A DNA stretch of 64,000 nt from Flavobacterium fragile (lineage in GTDB: Bacteria; Bacteroidota; Bacteroidia; Flavobacteriales; Flavobacteriaceae). The DNA is taken from contig NZ_JAMLJN010000004.1 of the NCBI RefSeq assembly GCF_023634865.1, positions 62,001-126,000 on the forward strand. Direction: 5' to 3'. Under the pieces are notes generated by a model. The model ran no database searches and was not told the DNA's origin. It saw only the letters and a program-made list of their open reading frames with translations. Numbering within the stretch: the first letter of the stretch is position 1; each line of letters opens with the position of its first letter. A program made the translations under genes and the position numbers. Shown here piece after piece: positions 38,807 through 48,924 of this stretch.

Positions 38807-38866
38807 AATATAGTTTTATTATAAATTTATTAAAGTTAATTTTGTTTAATCAAATATAGCAGAAAA

Positions 38867-39685
38867 ATGTCAGTAGCAAAAAAAGATTACAAGAGAATTA
38901 CAACTAGAACTCTTATTGATATGAAAGAAAATGGAGAAAAAATCTCTATGTTGACAGCATATGATTTCACTATGGCTAAAATTGTAGATAGTGCTGGAGT
39001 TGACGTAATTTTAGTTGGTGATTCTGCTAGTAATGTTATGGCCGGACACGAAACTACACTACCTATAACACTTGACCAAATGATTTATCATGCATCAAGT
39101 GTGGTGAGAGCATGTGAAAGAGCTTTAGTTGTTGTTGATTTGCCTTTTGGAAGTTACCAATCTGACTCAAAAGAAGCCTTACGTTCTGCCATACGAATAA
39201 TGAAAGAAAGTGGTGGTCATGCTGTGAAATTAGAAGGCGGAAGCGAAATAAAAGATTCGATCAAGAAAATTTTAAATGCAGGAATACCTGTCATGGGACA
39301 TTTAGGATTAACTCCTCAGTCAATTTATAAATTTGGAACCTATACTGTTAGAGCAAAAGAAGATGCAGAAGCTGAAAAATTAATTGAAGATGCAAAAATG
39401 TTAGAAAGAATAGGATGTTTCGCATTAGTTTTAGAAAAAATCCCTGCAAAACTTGCTGAAAAAGTAGCAAAAAGTATTTCTATTCCTGTAATCGGAATAG
39501 GTGCTGGTGGTGGTGTTGATGGACAAGTTTTAGTCATTCATGATATGTTAGGAATGAACAATGAATTTAGCCCGAGATTTTTAAGACGCTATTTAAACTT
39601 ATACGAACAAATGACACAAGCTATTGGACAATATGTGACCGATGTTAAATCCAAAGATTTTCCAAACTCAAGCGAGCAATATTAA
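38867..39685 (+). CDS. panB: 3-methyl-2-oxobutanoate hydroxymethyltransferase
   Basis: 272-residue enzyme of pantothenate synthesis that transfers a hydroxymethyl group from methylene-tetrahydrofolate to 2-oxoisovalerate. Seen: [75 protein letters not shown] and [21 protein letters not shown]. Length and metal-site Asp/Glu residues are standard. A TAATTTTG box is at 38837-38844. The RluA-family gene follows after 38 bases. Confidence 0.97.
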   Translation: MSVAKKDYKRITTRTLIDMKENGEKISMLTAYDFTMAKIVDSAGVDVILVGDSASNVMAGHETTLPITLDQMIYHASSVVRACERALVVVDLPFGSYQSDSKEALRSAIRIMKESGGHAVKLEGGSEIKDSIKKILNAGIPVMGHLGLTPQSIYKFGTYTVRAKEDAEAEKLIEDAKMLERIGCFALVLEKIPAKLAEKVAKSISIPVIGIGAGGGVDGQVLVIHDMLGMNNEFSPRFLRRYLNLYEQMTQAIGQYVTDVKSKDFPNSSEQY

Positions 39686-39723
39686 TTTTGAATTCATTAT
39701 TCGATTTTAAGATACTCAAAAAT

Positions 39724-40422
39724 ATGGCTGAAAAAGTTATTTCTACCAAAGACAACTTGCAAATCCTCCATGAAGACAATCACATTATTGTAATCAATAA
39801 GCGTGTAGGAGATATAGTTCAAGGTGATAAAACAGGTGACAAAGCTTTATCGGAAGTCGTAAAAGAATACCTCAAAGAAAAATACAACAAACCTGGTGAT
39901 GTTTTTCTAGGTGTAGTTCACCGTTTAGATAGACCAACATCGGGAATTATTGTTTTTGCTAAAACTTCAAAAGCACTATCACGATTGAACGAAACTTTCA
40001 AAAATAGAGAAACTCAAAAAACCTATTGGGCAGTAATTAAAAATTGTCCTCCAAAAGAAAAAGACACTTTAGTCCATTTTCTAAAACGAAATTCTAAAAA
40101 TAATACCTCAAAAGCTTATCTGAAAGAAATTCCTGAAAGCAAAAAAGCTAGCTTAACATATCAAATAATAAAAAAATTAGATAATTATTTTGTTTTAGAA
40201 ATAGATTTACACACCGGAAGACATCATCAAATTAGAGCACAACTACAAGCTATCGGTTGTCCAATAAAAGGAGATTTAAAATATGGTTTTGATAGAAGTA
40301 ATTCAGATGGAGGTATTCATTTACATGCCCGAAAAATAATATTACTTCACCCTGTAACTAAAAAAGAACTTTCTTTTACTGCTAATCCTCCCAACGATGT
40401 TATTTGGAATTCATTAATTTAA
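39724..40422 (+). CDS. RluA-family pseudouridine synthase
   Basis: 232-residue RNA-modifying enzyme without an S4 domain. The catalytic motif is GVVHRLDRPTSGIIVFAKTSKA (Asp of HRLD), with the C-terminal LHTGRHHQIRAQL and HARKIILLHPVT. It isomerises uridines in rRNA or tRNA; the site cannot be given. ATG 39724 (MAEKVISTKDNLQILHEDNH) is used. A TTG at 39688 gives twelve unconserved extra residues. Probably co-transcribed with panB. Confidence 0.92.
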   Translation: MAEKVISTKDNLQILHEDNHIIVINKRVGDIVQGDKTGDKALSEVVKEYLKEKYNKPGDVFLGVVHRLDRPTSGIIVFAKTSKALSRLNETFKNRETQKTYWAVIKNCPPKEKDTLVHFLKRNSKNNTSKAYLKEIPESKKASLTYQIIKKLDNYFVLEIDLHTGRHHQIRAQLQAIGCPIKGDLKYGFDRSNSDGGIHLHARKIILLHPVTKKELSFTANPPNDVIWNSLI

Positions 40423-40480
40423 CATAATTTGTATAATAATTGAGATTTTTTATTAAATTTATTATATAAATCACTTTGTA

Positions 40481-42493
40481 ATGAAAAAAATAAAAAAATC
40501 TTCTCTCAATTCTCAAAAAAAAATAGCACAATTAGAACAGGAATTAGAAAATTACAAAAGTAAGGTTGCTCTTTATGAAAATTTTGAATATTTTTTTAAT
40601 GAAACCACTGATTTAATCTGTATTGCCAATTTAGAAGGTTTTTTTCTTAAAATTAATAAGGCATTCACAAATACATTAGGTTATTCTGAATCAGAATTAC
40701 TATCAAAAAAATTCATCAATTATGTTTATCCGGATGACGTTGAAAAAACTCTCATTGAAATAAACAATCTGAAAGAAGGCAATAATTCAATTAATTTTAG
40801 TAATCGCTACATGCTAAAAAATGGTAGTTGTATTTGGTTACAATGGATTTCTACATTGAACCTTAAAACCAAAACAGTTTTTGCTATTGCCAGAGATATA
40901 TCTGAAATAAAAAACACACAAGAAAAATTAATTATCAGTGAAAAATTACTGAATGAATCCCAAAAAATGGCAAAAATCGGAAGTTGGGAATTCAATTTAC
41001 TTACCAATAAATTATATTGGTCTGATGAACTTTATAATATTTTTGAAATTAAAAAAAATGATAAAGACAATTTAATTGAAACATACAGAAGTAAAATTTC
41101 TCCAGATGTTAAAAATCTTTTAGATCAACTTGCAGATAGAGCAGTTAATGAAAAAAAATCATATGAAGTTGAACACCCCTTTTATGTTTCAGAAAATAGA
41201 ACTAAATGGCTTTTAGGTTCAGGTGAACCTGTATTAAATGAAATTGGTGAAGTTGTAAAAATAAGAGGAATTGCTAGAGATATTACAGCTCAAAAAGAGC
41301 GAGATATTGCCGTAAAAGAAAAAGAGTTTGCAGAACTTGCAAATCGAGCTAAATCGGATTTTCTTGCTAATATGAGCCATGAAATAAGAACGCCATTAAA
41401 TGGTGTTATTGGGTTTTCTGATTTACTTCTTAGGACAGATTTAGACGAAAATCAGAAAGTTTACATGAATAACATCAATAATTCAGCAAATTTACTTCTT
41501 GAAATTATAAACGATATTTTAGATTTCTCCAAAATTGAATCAGGCAAATTTGAATTGCATTATGAACCATTAAACATAAGAAAATTATCCCAGCAAGTAA
41601 TTGATTTATTCAAAAGTCAAGCAATTAAAAAGAAAATTGCATTAAACCTCATAGTGGATTCAAAAATTCCAGAATATGTGTTAGCCGATATTGTAAGGTT
41701 AAAACAAGTATTGGTTAATTTGTTGGGAAATGCTATAAAGTTTACTGACTTTGGAGAAATAGTTTTACTAATAGAAGAAGTGAAAATTAAAAAAGAAGTA
41801 AAAAGTCAATTTTCTACAATTCGCTTTTCAGTGATTGATACAGGGATTGGAGTTAAAAAAGAAAACTTAGAGAAAATCTTCAAATCCTTCGTTCAAGAGG
41901 ATGCATCAACAACAAAACGATATGGTGGTACTGGATTAGGATTATCCATTGCTAATAAAATATTAGAAAAATCAAAAAGTAAAATTAATGTAACTAGTGT
42001 ACCCGGTGAAGGTAGTAACTTCAATTTTACAATTACTTTTAAAATTGGAGTTAATCCAAATCAAGACAAAAAACTAAAAGATACTCAAAACGAAAAAAAA
42101 TTAAAAAATCTAAAAAAACTCAACAAAGAAATGAAAATTTTAATTGTTGAAGATAATAAAATAAATATGTTACTTTGCAAAAAAATGATTCATTCTATTA
42201 TTCCTCAAGGAGTTATTCTTGAAGCTTACGATGGTCAAGCAGCTTTAGAAATTTTAGCAATAGAAGATGTAAATATAATTCTCATGGATATTCAAATGCC
42301 TGTTAAAAATGGCTACGAAACAACAGTTGAAATTAGGAAAAATACTAAAAACAAAAAAATTCCAATAATTGCACTAACCGCTGGAATAATGATTGGAGAA
42401 AAAGAAAAATGCTTTGAATGTGGAATGAATGATTTCATCTCAAAACCCTTCAAATTAAATGAATTACAAACTATTATTAACAATCATATCTAA
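40481..42493 (+). CDS. Soluble hybrid sensor histidine kinase (PAS-PAS-HisKA-HATPase-REC)
   Basis: 670 residues with no transmembrane helix, so it senses a cytoplasmic signal. An N-terminal coiled coil (about 8-35) is followed by PAS 1 (about 38-145, YSESELLSKKFINYVYPDD), PAS 2 with PAC (about 155-275), HisKA with SHEIRTPLNG (His about 300), HATPase (N box NLLGNAIKF, G boxes DTGIGV and YGGTGLGLSI) and a receiver domain (about 545-665) with phospho-acceptor Asp about 603 in ILMDIQMP and the conserved Lys in SKPF. No separate response regulator is adjacent. It ends 4 bases before the DUF5723 gene, so the two are likely co-transcribed. Confidence 0.94.
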   Translation: MKKIKKSSLNSQKKIAQLEQELENYKSKVALYENFEYFFNETTDLICIANLEGFFLKINKAFTNTLGYSESELLSKKFINYVYPDDVEKTLIEINNLKEGNNSINFSNRYMLKNGSCIWLQWISTLNLKTKTVFAIARDISEIKNTQEKLIISEKLLNESQKMAKIGSWEFNLLTNKLYWSDELYNIFEIKKNDKDNLIETYRSKISPDVKNLLDQLADRAVNEKKSYEVEHPFYVSENRTKWLLGSGEPVLNEIGEVVKIRGIARDITAQKERDIAVKEKEFAELANRAKSDFLANMSHEIRTPLNGVIGFSDLLLRTDLDENQKVYMNNINNSANLLLEIINDILDFSKIESGKFELHYEPLNIRKLSQQVIDLFKSQAIKKKIALNLIVDSKIPEYVLADIVRLKQVLVNLLGNAIKFTDFGEIVLLIEEVKIKKEVKSQFSTIRFSVIDTGIGVKKENLEKIFKSFVQEDASTTKRYGGTGLGLSIANKILEKSKSKINVTSVPGEGSNFNFTITFKIGVNPNQDKKLKDTQNEKKLKNLKKLNKEMKILIVEDNKINMLLCKKMIHSIIPQGVILEAYDGQAALEILAIEDVNIILMDIQMPVKNGYETTVEIRKNTKNKKIPIIALTAGIMIGEKEKCFECGMNDFISKPFKLNELQTIINNHI

Positions 42494-42497
42494 TTAA

Positions 42498-43856
42498 ATG
42501 AAATTTTCAAACATTTTTGTTGCAGTTGGTCTAATAAGTACCTCAATGTTTTCACAAGAACATTTTAGTGGAATTTCCACATCAAAACGTGTAGGAGTAC
42601 TGAATGCTACTAATAATCCTGCAGAATTAGCCAATCTTAGTTCAAAATTTGAAGCCAATTTATTTAACTTTTCAATGGGTATTGCTAACGATAAACTCAC
42701 ATTTAGCGATCTTGTAAAAGGAGATAATCTTGAAAATAAAATTTTTGAAGGCAACGATGCAGTAAATTTAAGAATAGACGCCCAAATATTTGGTCCTTCA
42801 TTTGCATTTAAATACAACAAATGGGGATTTGGAATATTTTCGTTAGCAAACGTGAAAGCAAATGTGATGAATTTAAATTCAGAACTCGCAGATGCTTTTC
42901 AAAATGGAAGTTTGAGCAATTTAATTTCTCAAACTACGATAGCATCAAATGAAAATCAAAGATTAAATGCCACCACATGGGGAGAACTTGGTTTTACAAT
43001 TGCCAGAAATATCATTGATCTACCAAAACATAAACTTAACGTGGGAACAAATCTAAGATTATTATTTCCTGGGGCTTATGCTAATTTTTCAGCAGATAAA
43101 TTTAATGGTACAATTGTTAATAACATGGGAAATTTATCACTTGTTAACGCCTCTGCTAATATTAATATTGCTTATGCAGGCGTTCTAGCAAATGACTATA
43201 ACGATCAAGGAAATTACAACGAATTTTTCTCTCAAGGAATAAATGGATTTGCAGCTGACATAGCAGTTAATTATCGTTTAAAAGATGAAAATGATGCTAG
43301 TAGTTACAAATTAAATACTGGATTATCATTAAAAAATATAGGTTCAATGACATTTAAATCAGACAACAATCTTAACAAAACCTATACGTTAAATGTTGAA
43401 AATTTTGAAAATTTAGATTTAAATCAATTTGAAAACGCTCAAAGTTTATCAGAGATTGAGGCTATTCTTAATGACCCTGCTAATGCAAATTATTTTCAAT
43501 CAACATCAAGCACAGCAGACTATTCAGTAAAACTACCTACTGTTATTAATGCTTACGCTGATGTAAGATTAGCAAAAAAATGGTTTGTTACCGCAAGTAT
43601 TAATCAAAAAATTAGTGATGATAACAAAAATGATTTTGTAACGACTCAAAATTCTTATACGCTTATTCCACGATTTACAACGAAATGGTTCGAAACTTTT
43701 GTTCCCTTAGCATCAAATGAAATTTCTGGATTTACAAGTGGAATCGGATTTAGAATAGGTGGATTTTTCTTAGGATCAAATAGTGTTTTTTCTGCGCTTG
43801 CTGATAACGGGAAACAAGCTGATTTGTATTTAGGTATCCGTTTTGGAATTAAATAA
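42498..43856 (+). CDS. DUF5723-like outer-membrane protein
   Basis: 452 residues: signal peptide ending TSMFSQ, then a beta-strand-rich barrel-like sequence with alternating aromatic and polar residues (FGPSFAFKYNKWGFGIFSLANVKANVMN, KLNVGTNLRLLFPGAY) and a C-terminal strand LYLGIRFGIK ending in Lys. It matches the Bacteroidota DUF5723/PorV-like exported family in form; function unknown. Its close spacing to the hybrid kinase (4 bases) is the main context clue. Confidence 0.75.
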   Translation: MKFSNIFVAVGLISTSMFSQEHFSGISTSKRVGVLNATNNPAELANLSSKFEANLFNFSMGIANDKLTFSDLVKGDNLENKIFEGNDAVNLRIDAQIFGPSFAFKYNKWGFGIFSLANVKANVMNLNSELADAFQNGSLSNLISQTTIASNENQRLNATTWGELGFTIARNIIDLPKHKLNVGTNLRLLFPGAYANFSADKFNGTIVNNMGNLSLVNASANINIAYAGVLANDYNDQGNYNEFFSQGINGFAADIAVNYRLKDENDASSYKLNTGLSLKNIGSMTFKSDNNLNKTYTLNVENFENLDLNQFENAQSLSEIEAILNDPANANYFQSTSSTADYSVKLPTVINAYADVRLAKKWFVTASINQKISDDNKNDFVTTQNSYTLIPRFTTKWFETFVPLASNEISGFTSGIGFRIGGFFLGSNSVFSALADNGKQADLYLGIRFGIK

Positions 43857-44040
43857 AAGTTTACTTTCATCTAGAGATAATTTATCAAATATTTTTTAAA
43901 CATTTTATAAAATTATCGAAAGAATTGACGTTAATGTACAATTCCTATTTTATTTTTTGTAATTTTGTTTAATATTTTTAAACTTATGTTAAACATAATT
44001 TTTTTTAAATTTTAAAACAAAGACATAAAATCAATAAAAA

Positions 44041-44457
44041 ATGAAAAATAAAATTCCAGATAATGTTGTTTTTAATGAAGAGGAAGGTTACAATGCTAGT
44101 ATGCTTGCCTATCCCACAAATGTTGGAGCTCCCGTAATCAAAATAGATAATATTTTGGATTGGAAAAGTGTCGGAATTAGAAAAGTTAACAAAGAATTTG
44201 AAAGTAAATTTAATGAACTTAAAGCCGAATACGAAAAGTTAATGCAAGAATATGAATGGAACGAAATTATTTACAATTCCAAATACTCTTTTGAACCTAT
44301 AATTGGTGAAACGTATCATTTATATCAATCTAATGATGGTACTCATTTCCTATCTTTGATTGATCCATCTCAATGGAATAAAGAGTATATCGGTTCTTTC
44401 AATTTGAATAGTGATAAAAAATGGATTCAAATTAATTCCAAAAAAGACAATTTTTAA
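44041..44457 (+). CDS. DUF2452 protein
   Basis: 138-residue cytoplasmic protein of the DUF2452 family, with ASMLAYPTNVGAPVIKIDNILDWK, a central coiled segment (KFNELKAEYEKLMQEYEWNEIIYNSKY) and GETYHLYQSNDGTHFLSLIDP. Function unknown. A TAATTTTG box lies at 43960-43967, and an inverted repeat TGTTTAA/TTAAACA (43966-43972, 43989-43995) follows it. Confidence 0.85.
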   Translation: MKNKIPDNVVFNEEEGYNASMLAYPTNVGAPVIKIDNILDWKSVGIRKVNKEFESKFNELKAEYEKLMQEYEWNEIIYNSKYSFEPIIGETYHLYQSNDGTHFLSLIDPSQWNKEYIGSFNLNSDKKWIQINSKKDNF

Positions 44458-44460
44458 AAA

Positions 44461-44498
44461 AAGAATTCTTCTTAAAATAAGAAGAATTCTTTTTTTTA
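44461..44498. terminator. Bidirectional terminator, DUF2452 / comM
   Basis: 13-base perfect stem AAGAATTCTTCTT (44461-44473) with AAGAAGAATTCTT (44479-44491), flanked by A and T runs. Confidence 0.85.
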
Positions 44499-46031
44499 TC
44501 CTAACCAACCTTCCCTATCCAAACTTCTATATTGAATCGCTTCCGCAATATGATGCGATTGAATATTCTCAGAAGCATCTAAATCAGCAATTGTTCTCGA
44601 AACTTTTAAAATTCTATCGTAAGCTCTTGCAGATAAATTTAATCGTTCCATCGCTGTTTTTAGTAATTGTAACGAAACCTCATCTAAAACACAAAATTCA
44701 CGAATTAATTTGCTACTCATTTGCGCATTATAATGAATGTGTTCAAAATTTTCAAAGCGTTGCGATTGAATCTGTCTGGCTTTTGTAACTCGCTCTCTAA
44801 TTGCTACACTACTTTCTGCTTTTCGAGTTTCAGTTAGTTTTTCAAACGGGACAGGTGTTACTTCAATATGGATATCAATTCGATCTAATAATGGTCCTGA
44901 AATCTTGCTCAAATAGCGCTGCATTTCTTGAGGAGTAGAACTCACAGGTGCATTAGGGTCATTAAAATAACCTCCCGGGCTCGGATTCATACTAGCTACC
45001 AACATAAATGATGACGGATAGGTAATCGTAAATTTCGCCCTAGAAATAGTCACTTCCCTATCTTCCAAAGGTTGACGCATAACTTCTAAAACTTCTCTCT
45101 TGAATTCGGGTAATTCATCTAAAAATAAAACACCGTTGTGTGCCAATGAAATTTCGCCTGGTTGCGGATAACTTCCGCCACCAACTAGAGAAACTGAACT
45201 AGCTGTATGATGCGGACTTCTGAAAGGACGTTGTACCATCAAACCTACATCTTTTGTCTTTCCTGCAACAGAATGAATTTTCGTAGTTTCTAACGCTTCA
45301 CGCATCGTCATTGGTGGTAAGATACTAGGTAATCGCTTGGCTAACATCGTTTTTCCTGAACCTGGCGGACCAATTAAAATAATATTATGTCCACCAGCTG
45401 CCGCAATTTCCATACAACGTTTAATTCCTTCTTGACCTTTGACATCAGCAAAATCGTGCTCTGGAAAATTTAAGGTTTTTGAAAATTCTTCGGTTGTGTC
45501 AATTTTTGTGGGTTCTAAATTTCCTTTTCCTTCAAAAAACTCAATTACCTCTGTTACATTAGAAATTCCATAAACATCAATATTTTCAACTATTGCCGCT
45601 TCTTTAACGTTTTGAATGGGAATCATTATCCCTTTAAAACCTTCTTCTTTGGCTTTAATTGCAATAGATAATGCTCCTTTAATGGGTTGCAAAGTTCCAT
45701 CAAGCGATAATTCGCCCATAATGATGTAATTTTCGATTTCTTTAGAGGTAATTTGAGAGGAAGCAGCTAAAATTCCGACTGCAATCGTTAAATCGTAAGC
45801 AGAACCTTCTTTTCGTAAATCGGCAGGTGCCATATTTACAATGATTTTTTTGCCAGGAAATTGATAGGAATTGTTTTTAAGTGCTGCAGCAATACGAAAA
45901 CTGCTTTCTTTTATGGCCGAATCGGGAAGACCTACTAAATGATAACCGATTCCTTTTTCTGTGTTTACTTCTACCGTAATGGTAGTTGCTTCTACGCCAA
46001 ATACGGCGCTTCCGAATACTTTTACTAACAT
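44496..46031 (-). CDS. comM: YifB/ComM-family AAA ATPase
   Basis: 511-residue protein with an N-terminal Lon-protease-like fold ([48 protein letters not shown]) and a Mg-chelatase-like AAA domain with Walker [19 protein letters not shown], Walker [12 protein letters not shown] and the C-terminal helical part ([20 protein letters not shown]). ComM drives branch migration when foreign DNA is integrated during natural transformation; that role is inferred from homologues. Complete at normal length. Divergent from the membrane/XRE pair. Confidence 0.95.
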   Translation of the reverse strand: MLVKVFGSAVFGVEATTITVEVNTEKGIGYHLVGLPDSAIKESSFRIAAALKNNSYQFPGKKIIVNMAPADLRKEGSAYDLTIAVGILAASSQITSKEIENYIIMGELSLDGTLQPIKGALSIAIKAKEEGFKGIMIPIQNVKEAAIVENIDVYGISNVTEVIEFFEGKGNLEPTKIDTTEEFSKTLNFPEHDFADVKGQEGIKRCMEIAAAGGHNIILIGPPGSGKTMLAKRLPSILPPMTMREALETTKIHSVAGKTKDVGLMVQRPFRSPHHTASSVSLVGGGSYPQPGEISLAHNGVLFLDELPEFKREVLEVMRQPLEDREVTISRAKFTITYPSSFMLVASMNPSPGGYFNDPNAPVSSTPQEMQRYLSKISGPLLDRIDIHIEVTPVPFEKLTETRKAESSVAIRERVTKARQIQSQRFENFEHIHYNAQMSSKLIREFCVLDEVSLQLLKTAMERLNLSARAYDRILKVSRTIADLDASENIQSHHIAEAIQYRSLDREGWLG

Positions 46032-46134
46032 GGCTTATACTATTTTAATGGCTTATATAGATGCAAATATAGAAAAGTTTTTGAAATAAAAAATGTAAAA
46101 CAAAATAATCTTTTTGTAAATTTTATTTGTCTAT

Positions 46135-46157
46135 ATGTAAAATATACTTTACATTTG
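46135..46157 (+). promoter_or_regulatory. Promoter with overlapping operator-like inverted repeat, membrane/XRE operon
   Basis: ATGTAAA (46135-46141), 6 bases, TTTACAT (46148-46154), a perfect inverted repeat that overlaps the -7 box TACATTTG (46150-46157). A further ATGTAAAA copy occurs at 46093-46100. Position over the promoter suggests autoregulation by the XRE protein of this operon. Confidence 0.55.
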
Positions 46158-46182
46158 AATTAAATTTTAAATCACAATTCAT

Positions 46183-46659
46183 ATGAAAACACATTTTCTT
46201 TTTCCTAATCAGTTTAAAATTATTGGATGGTTTTTATTTGTACCATCAGTAATTATTACAATTTTAATCTCCTCATTTGCAGTAAATATTGACGAATATC
46301 TAAATGTTACTGTTTTTGCAGTTTATGCAAATGAATTTATAAGTGATGGTGTATTTTTGAAATTTATAAAAAACGGCATTGTTGATGAATTACTTACACT
46401 AAGCATGATTATTGGTGGAATTCTAATAGGATTCTCAAAATTAAAAGTAGAAGATGAAATGATTTCTAAAATTAGATACGAAAGTTTGGTTTGGGCAACC
46501 TATTTAAACTATGGAATTATATTATTATTCACCATATTTATTTATGGAACTTCTTATTTAAATGTATTGTATCATAATATGTTTACATTACTTCTATTCT
46601 TTATTATCCGATTTCATTACATGATCTATAAACTTAATAAAACAAATCAAGATGACTAA
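46183..46659 (+). CDS. Four-helix membrane protein of unknown family
   Basis: 158 residues with four hydrophobic segments (about 13-35, 67-87, 104-124 and 128-148). No family recognised with confidence. Membrane proteins of this size paired with a small Cro/CI-like regulator are frequent in Bacteroidota and Firmicutes (for example DUF2975-type pairs), and this looks like such a pair. The end overlaps the regulator gene by 8 bases, so translation is coupled. The function is unknown. Confidence 0.8.
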   Translation: MKTHFLFPNQFKIIGWFLFVPSVIITILISSFAVNIDEYLNVTVFAVYANEFISDGVFLKFIKNGIVDELLTLSMIIGGILIGFSKLKVEDEMISKIRYESLVWATYLNYGIILLFTIFIYGTSYLNVLYHNMFTLLLFFIIRFHYMIYKLNKTNQDD

Positions 46660-46852
46660 TAATTTGAAAGTTTTAAGAGCTATCAAAAATATTTCACAAG
46701 AAGAATTGGCAAAACACATAGAAGTTAGTAGACAGACTATTAATGCTATGGAAAAGGGAAAATATGTTCCATCTACTGTTCTTGCTCTGAAATTAGCTCG
46801 TTTTTTTGAAAAACCCGTTGAAGAAATATTTAGTTTAGAGGCTACAGATTAA
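46652..46852 (+). CDS. Small XRE/Cro-CI-family regulator (YozG-like)
   Basis: 66-residue protein that is almost entirely a helix-turn-helix domain: [59 protein letters not shown]. The recognition helix is [11 protein letters not shown]. It overlaps the membrane-protein gene and probably represses this operon through the inverted repeat at 46135-46154. Dimerisation helices are minimal, as usual for YozG-type regulators. Confidence 0.92.
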   Translation: MTNNLKVLRAIKNISQEELAKHIEVSRQTINAMEKGKYVPSTVLALKLARFFEKPVEEIFSLEATD

Positions 46853-46853
46853 A

Positions 46854-46888
46854 AAAAATCCCAATCGTTTGATTGGGATTTTTATTTC
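46854..46888. terminator. Bidirectional terminator, XRE gene / dsbD
   Basis: AAAAATCCCAATC (46854-46866), loop GTTT, GATTGGGATTTTT (46871-46883): 13-base perfect stem with A and T runs. Confidence 0.9.
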
Positions 46889-46893
46889 ATAAA

Positions 46894-48924
46894 CTATTTT
46901 TTAAAAGCGGCTACACCATCCTCTAACCATTTTTTATATTCTTCAACATCAGGTGTGTAGCCTACTGGTTGATTTAAGTTAGTTTCATCATGTGCCATTA
47001 ATATATAATAAGGTTGAATGTTAGCTTTATATTTTGTTATAGCCAAATCGCTCCATTTTTTACCGTAAGTGGTTATTTCTTTCCCAGATTTTGTTGTGTA
47101 AACTTCTTCTTTAGGCAATTCTTTTCTATCATCAACATATAAAGAAACAAGCACAACATCATTTTTTAGAATATTTAAAATTTCAGGTTTTGCCCAAACT
47201 AATTCTTCCATACGTCTACAGTTTACACAAGTAACTCCTGTAAAATCAATTAAAACAGGTTTGTTAACTTTTTTTGCATATGCTAAACCTGCATCATAAT
47301 CATGAAAAGCTATAATTTTATGAGGACCATAATAAGCATGTTCTGGTAATTTTTCACCTGAATTACTATTAGTTTCGATACTAATTTTTGCTCCAACTCC
47401 GTTTGGACTTTCACTATATGACATTGGTGGTGGAAAACCACTAATTACATTTAATGGAGCTCCCCATAAACCTGGGATTAAATAAACCGCAAAGGTTAAA
47501 GACAATAAGCCTAACAATAATCTTCCGACAGAAATATGTGAAAGTGGACTATCGTGAGGTAAAGTTATTTTTCCAAAAAGATACAAAGCTAAACCTATAA
47601 ATAAGGCTACCCAGATGGCAATAAAAGTTTCTCTTTCTAAAATATGCCAATCCATTACTAAGTCAGCCATTGAGAAAAATTTAAAAGCTAAAGCCAATTC
47701 AATAAAACCAAATACAATTTTAACAGTATTAAGCCAACCACCCGATTTTGGTAAATTCCCCATCATACTTGGAAATAAAGCAAAAATCATAAATGGAAAA
47801 GCCAAACCTACACCAAATCCTAACATGGCAATGGTTAATAAAGTAGCGCCTCCATCAGTTGAAAGTGCACCACCAATAACTAGTCCAAGAGCTGGCCCAG
47901 TACATGAAAATGAAACAATGATTAAAGTTAATGCCATAAAGAAGATTCCTATCAAACCTCCTTTATTAGATGCATTATCAACTTTATTGGCTAAACTAGA
48001 TGGGATTGTAATTTCAAAAGCACCTAAAAATGAAATCGCAAATATTGTAAATACAGCAAAAAAGAATAAATTCAAATATGGATTAGTTGATACTTCATAA
48101 AAAATATCCTCACTTATTCCCTCAAAAATATGAAACGGCAAAGAAATTAAAACATAAATTAAAACAATAAAAAATCCATACATTAATGCATTAAATCTTC
48201 CTTTCTTTTTATCACCATGAGCACTTTGTTTTAAGAAAAAACTTACCGTCATTGGAATCATTGGAAAAACACAAGGTGTAAATGTTACTAATATTCCGGC
48301 TAATAACGTTGCCAAAAATAACAACCAACCATTCTTTTTTTCTTCATTCGGGGCCGAAGTTGCTGTAACTTCCTTTGTTGGTTTTTCTGTAACTGATGTA
48401 GCAACTGCTGTGGTATCAGAATTGACGGTTGTTGTATCTGTTGTAATTACATTTGTTGACGCTACATCTTCTACCTTAATTTCAGGCAATTTAAACGTAA
48501 ACGTTGCATCTTGCTGAATACATTGCTCTTTACAAACTTGGTATTCTACATATACTTTAACTTCTTTTACTTTTGGATTGGTAACTTTTATGATTTGCTT
48601 AAACTGAGCCGTTTTTGCAAAATAATATTCGTCTACTTCAAAAATATCATTATATACTTTTTTATATGGACTTTCTTTGGTTTTCCCAACTAAATCGAAA
48701 TTTCCTTTTGCATTTTTATAATCAAAAACCGTTGGAAGTGGTCCGTTTTCTGGTGTAAATTGCGAATACATATGCCACTCTTTTTCGATAGTAGCATCCA
48801 TAACCAATTCAAATTCGGTAGCTGATTTTTGAACTACTTTAGTTTTCCATTGTACCGGATTTAAAATTTGTGCATTTCCAAAAAATCCAAAAATTAAGGC
48901 GATTAAGACAAAATATTTTCTCAT
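46894..48924 (-). CDS. dsbD: Thiol:disulfide interchange protein DsbD
   Basis: 676-residue protein that carries electrons from cytoplasmic thioredoxin to the periplasm. Signal peptide ending GFFGNAQ, alpha domain with the Cys pair in QVCKEQCIQ (about residues 130-137), a Thr/Val-rich linker, an eight-helix membrane domain with redox cysteines in TPCVFPMIPM and SCTGPALG, and a C-terminal thioredoxin domain with TGVTCVNCRRME. All six redox cysteines are present. Its ATG overlaps the TGA of tilS, so the two are translationally coupled. Confidence 0.94.
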   Translation of the reverse strand: MRKYFVLIALIFGFFGNAQILNPVQWKTKVVQKSATEFELVMDATIEKEWHMYSQFTPENGPLPTVFDYKNAKGNFDLVGKTKESPYKKVYNDIFEVDEYYFAKTAQFKQIIKVTNPKVKEVKVYVEYQVCKEQCIQQDATFTFKLPEIKVEDVASTNVITTDTTTVNSDTTAVATSVTEKPTKEVTATSAPNEEKKNGWLLFLATLLAGILVTFTPCVFPMIPMTVSFFLKQSAHGDKKKGRFNALMYGFFIVLIYVLISLPFHIFEGISEDIFYEVSTNPYLNLFFFAVFTIFAISFLGAFEITIPSSLANKVDNASNKGGLIGIFFMALTLIIVSFSCTGPALGLVIGGALSTDGGATLLTIAMLGFGVGLAFPFMIFALFPSMMGNLPKSGGWLNTVKIVFGFIELALAFKFFSMADLVMDWHILERETFIAIWVALFIGLALYLFGKITLPHDSPLSHISVGRLLLGLLSLTFAVYLIPGLWGAPLNVISGFPPPMSYSESPNGVGAKISIETNSNSGEKLPEHAYYGPHKIIAFHDYDAGLAYAKKVNKPVLIDFTGVTCVNCRRMEELVWAKPEILNILKNDVVLVSLYVDDRKELPKEEVYTTKSGKEITTYGKKWSDLAITKYKANIQPYYILMAHDETNLNQPVGYTPDVEEYKKWLEDGVAAFKK

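Noticed and set aside
44411-44788. 125-codon open frame on the plus strand
   Set aside because: Runs through the bidirectional terminator and then antisense to comM; no family features.
47615-48100. 161-codon open frame on the plus strand
   Set aside because: Antisense to the dsbD membrane domain, whose motifs are all intact. The frame is low-complexity Lys/Pro/Asn-rich, as expected from the reverse of hydrophobic codons, and has no promoter.
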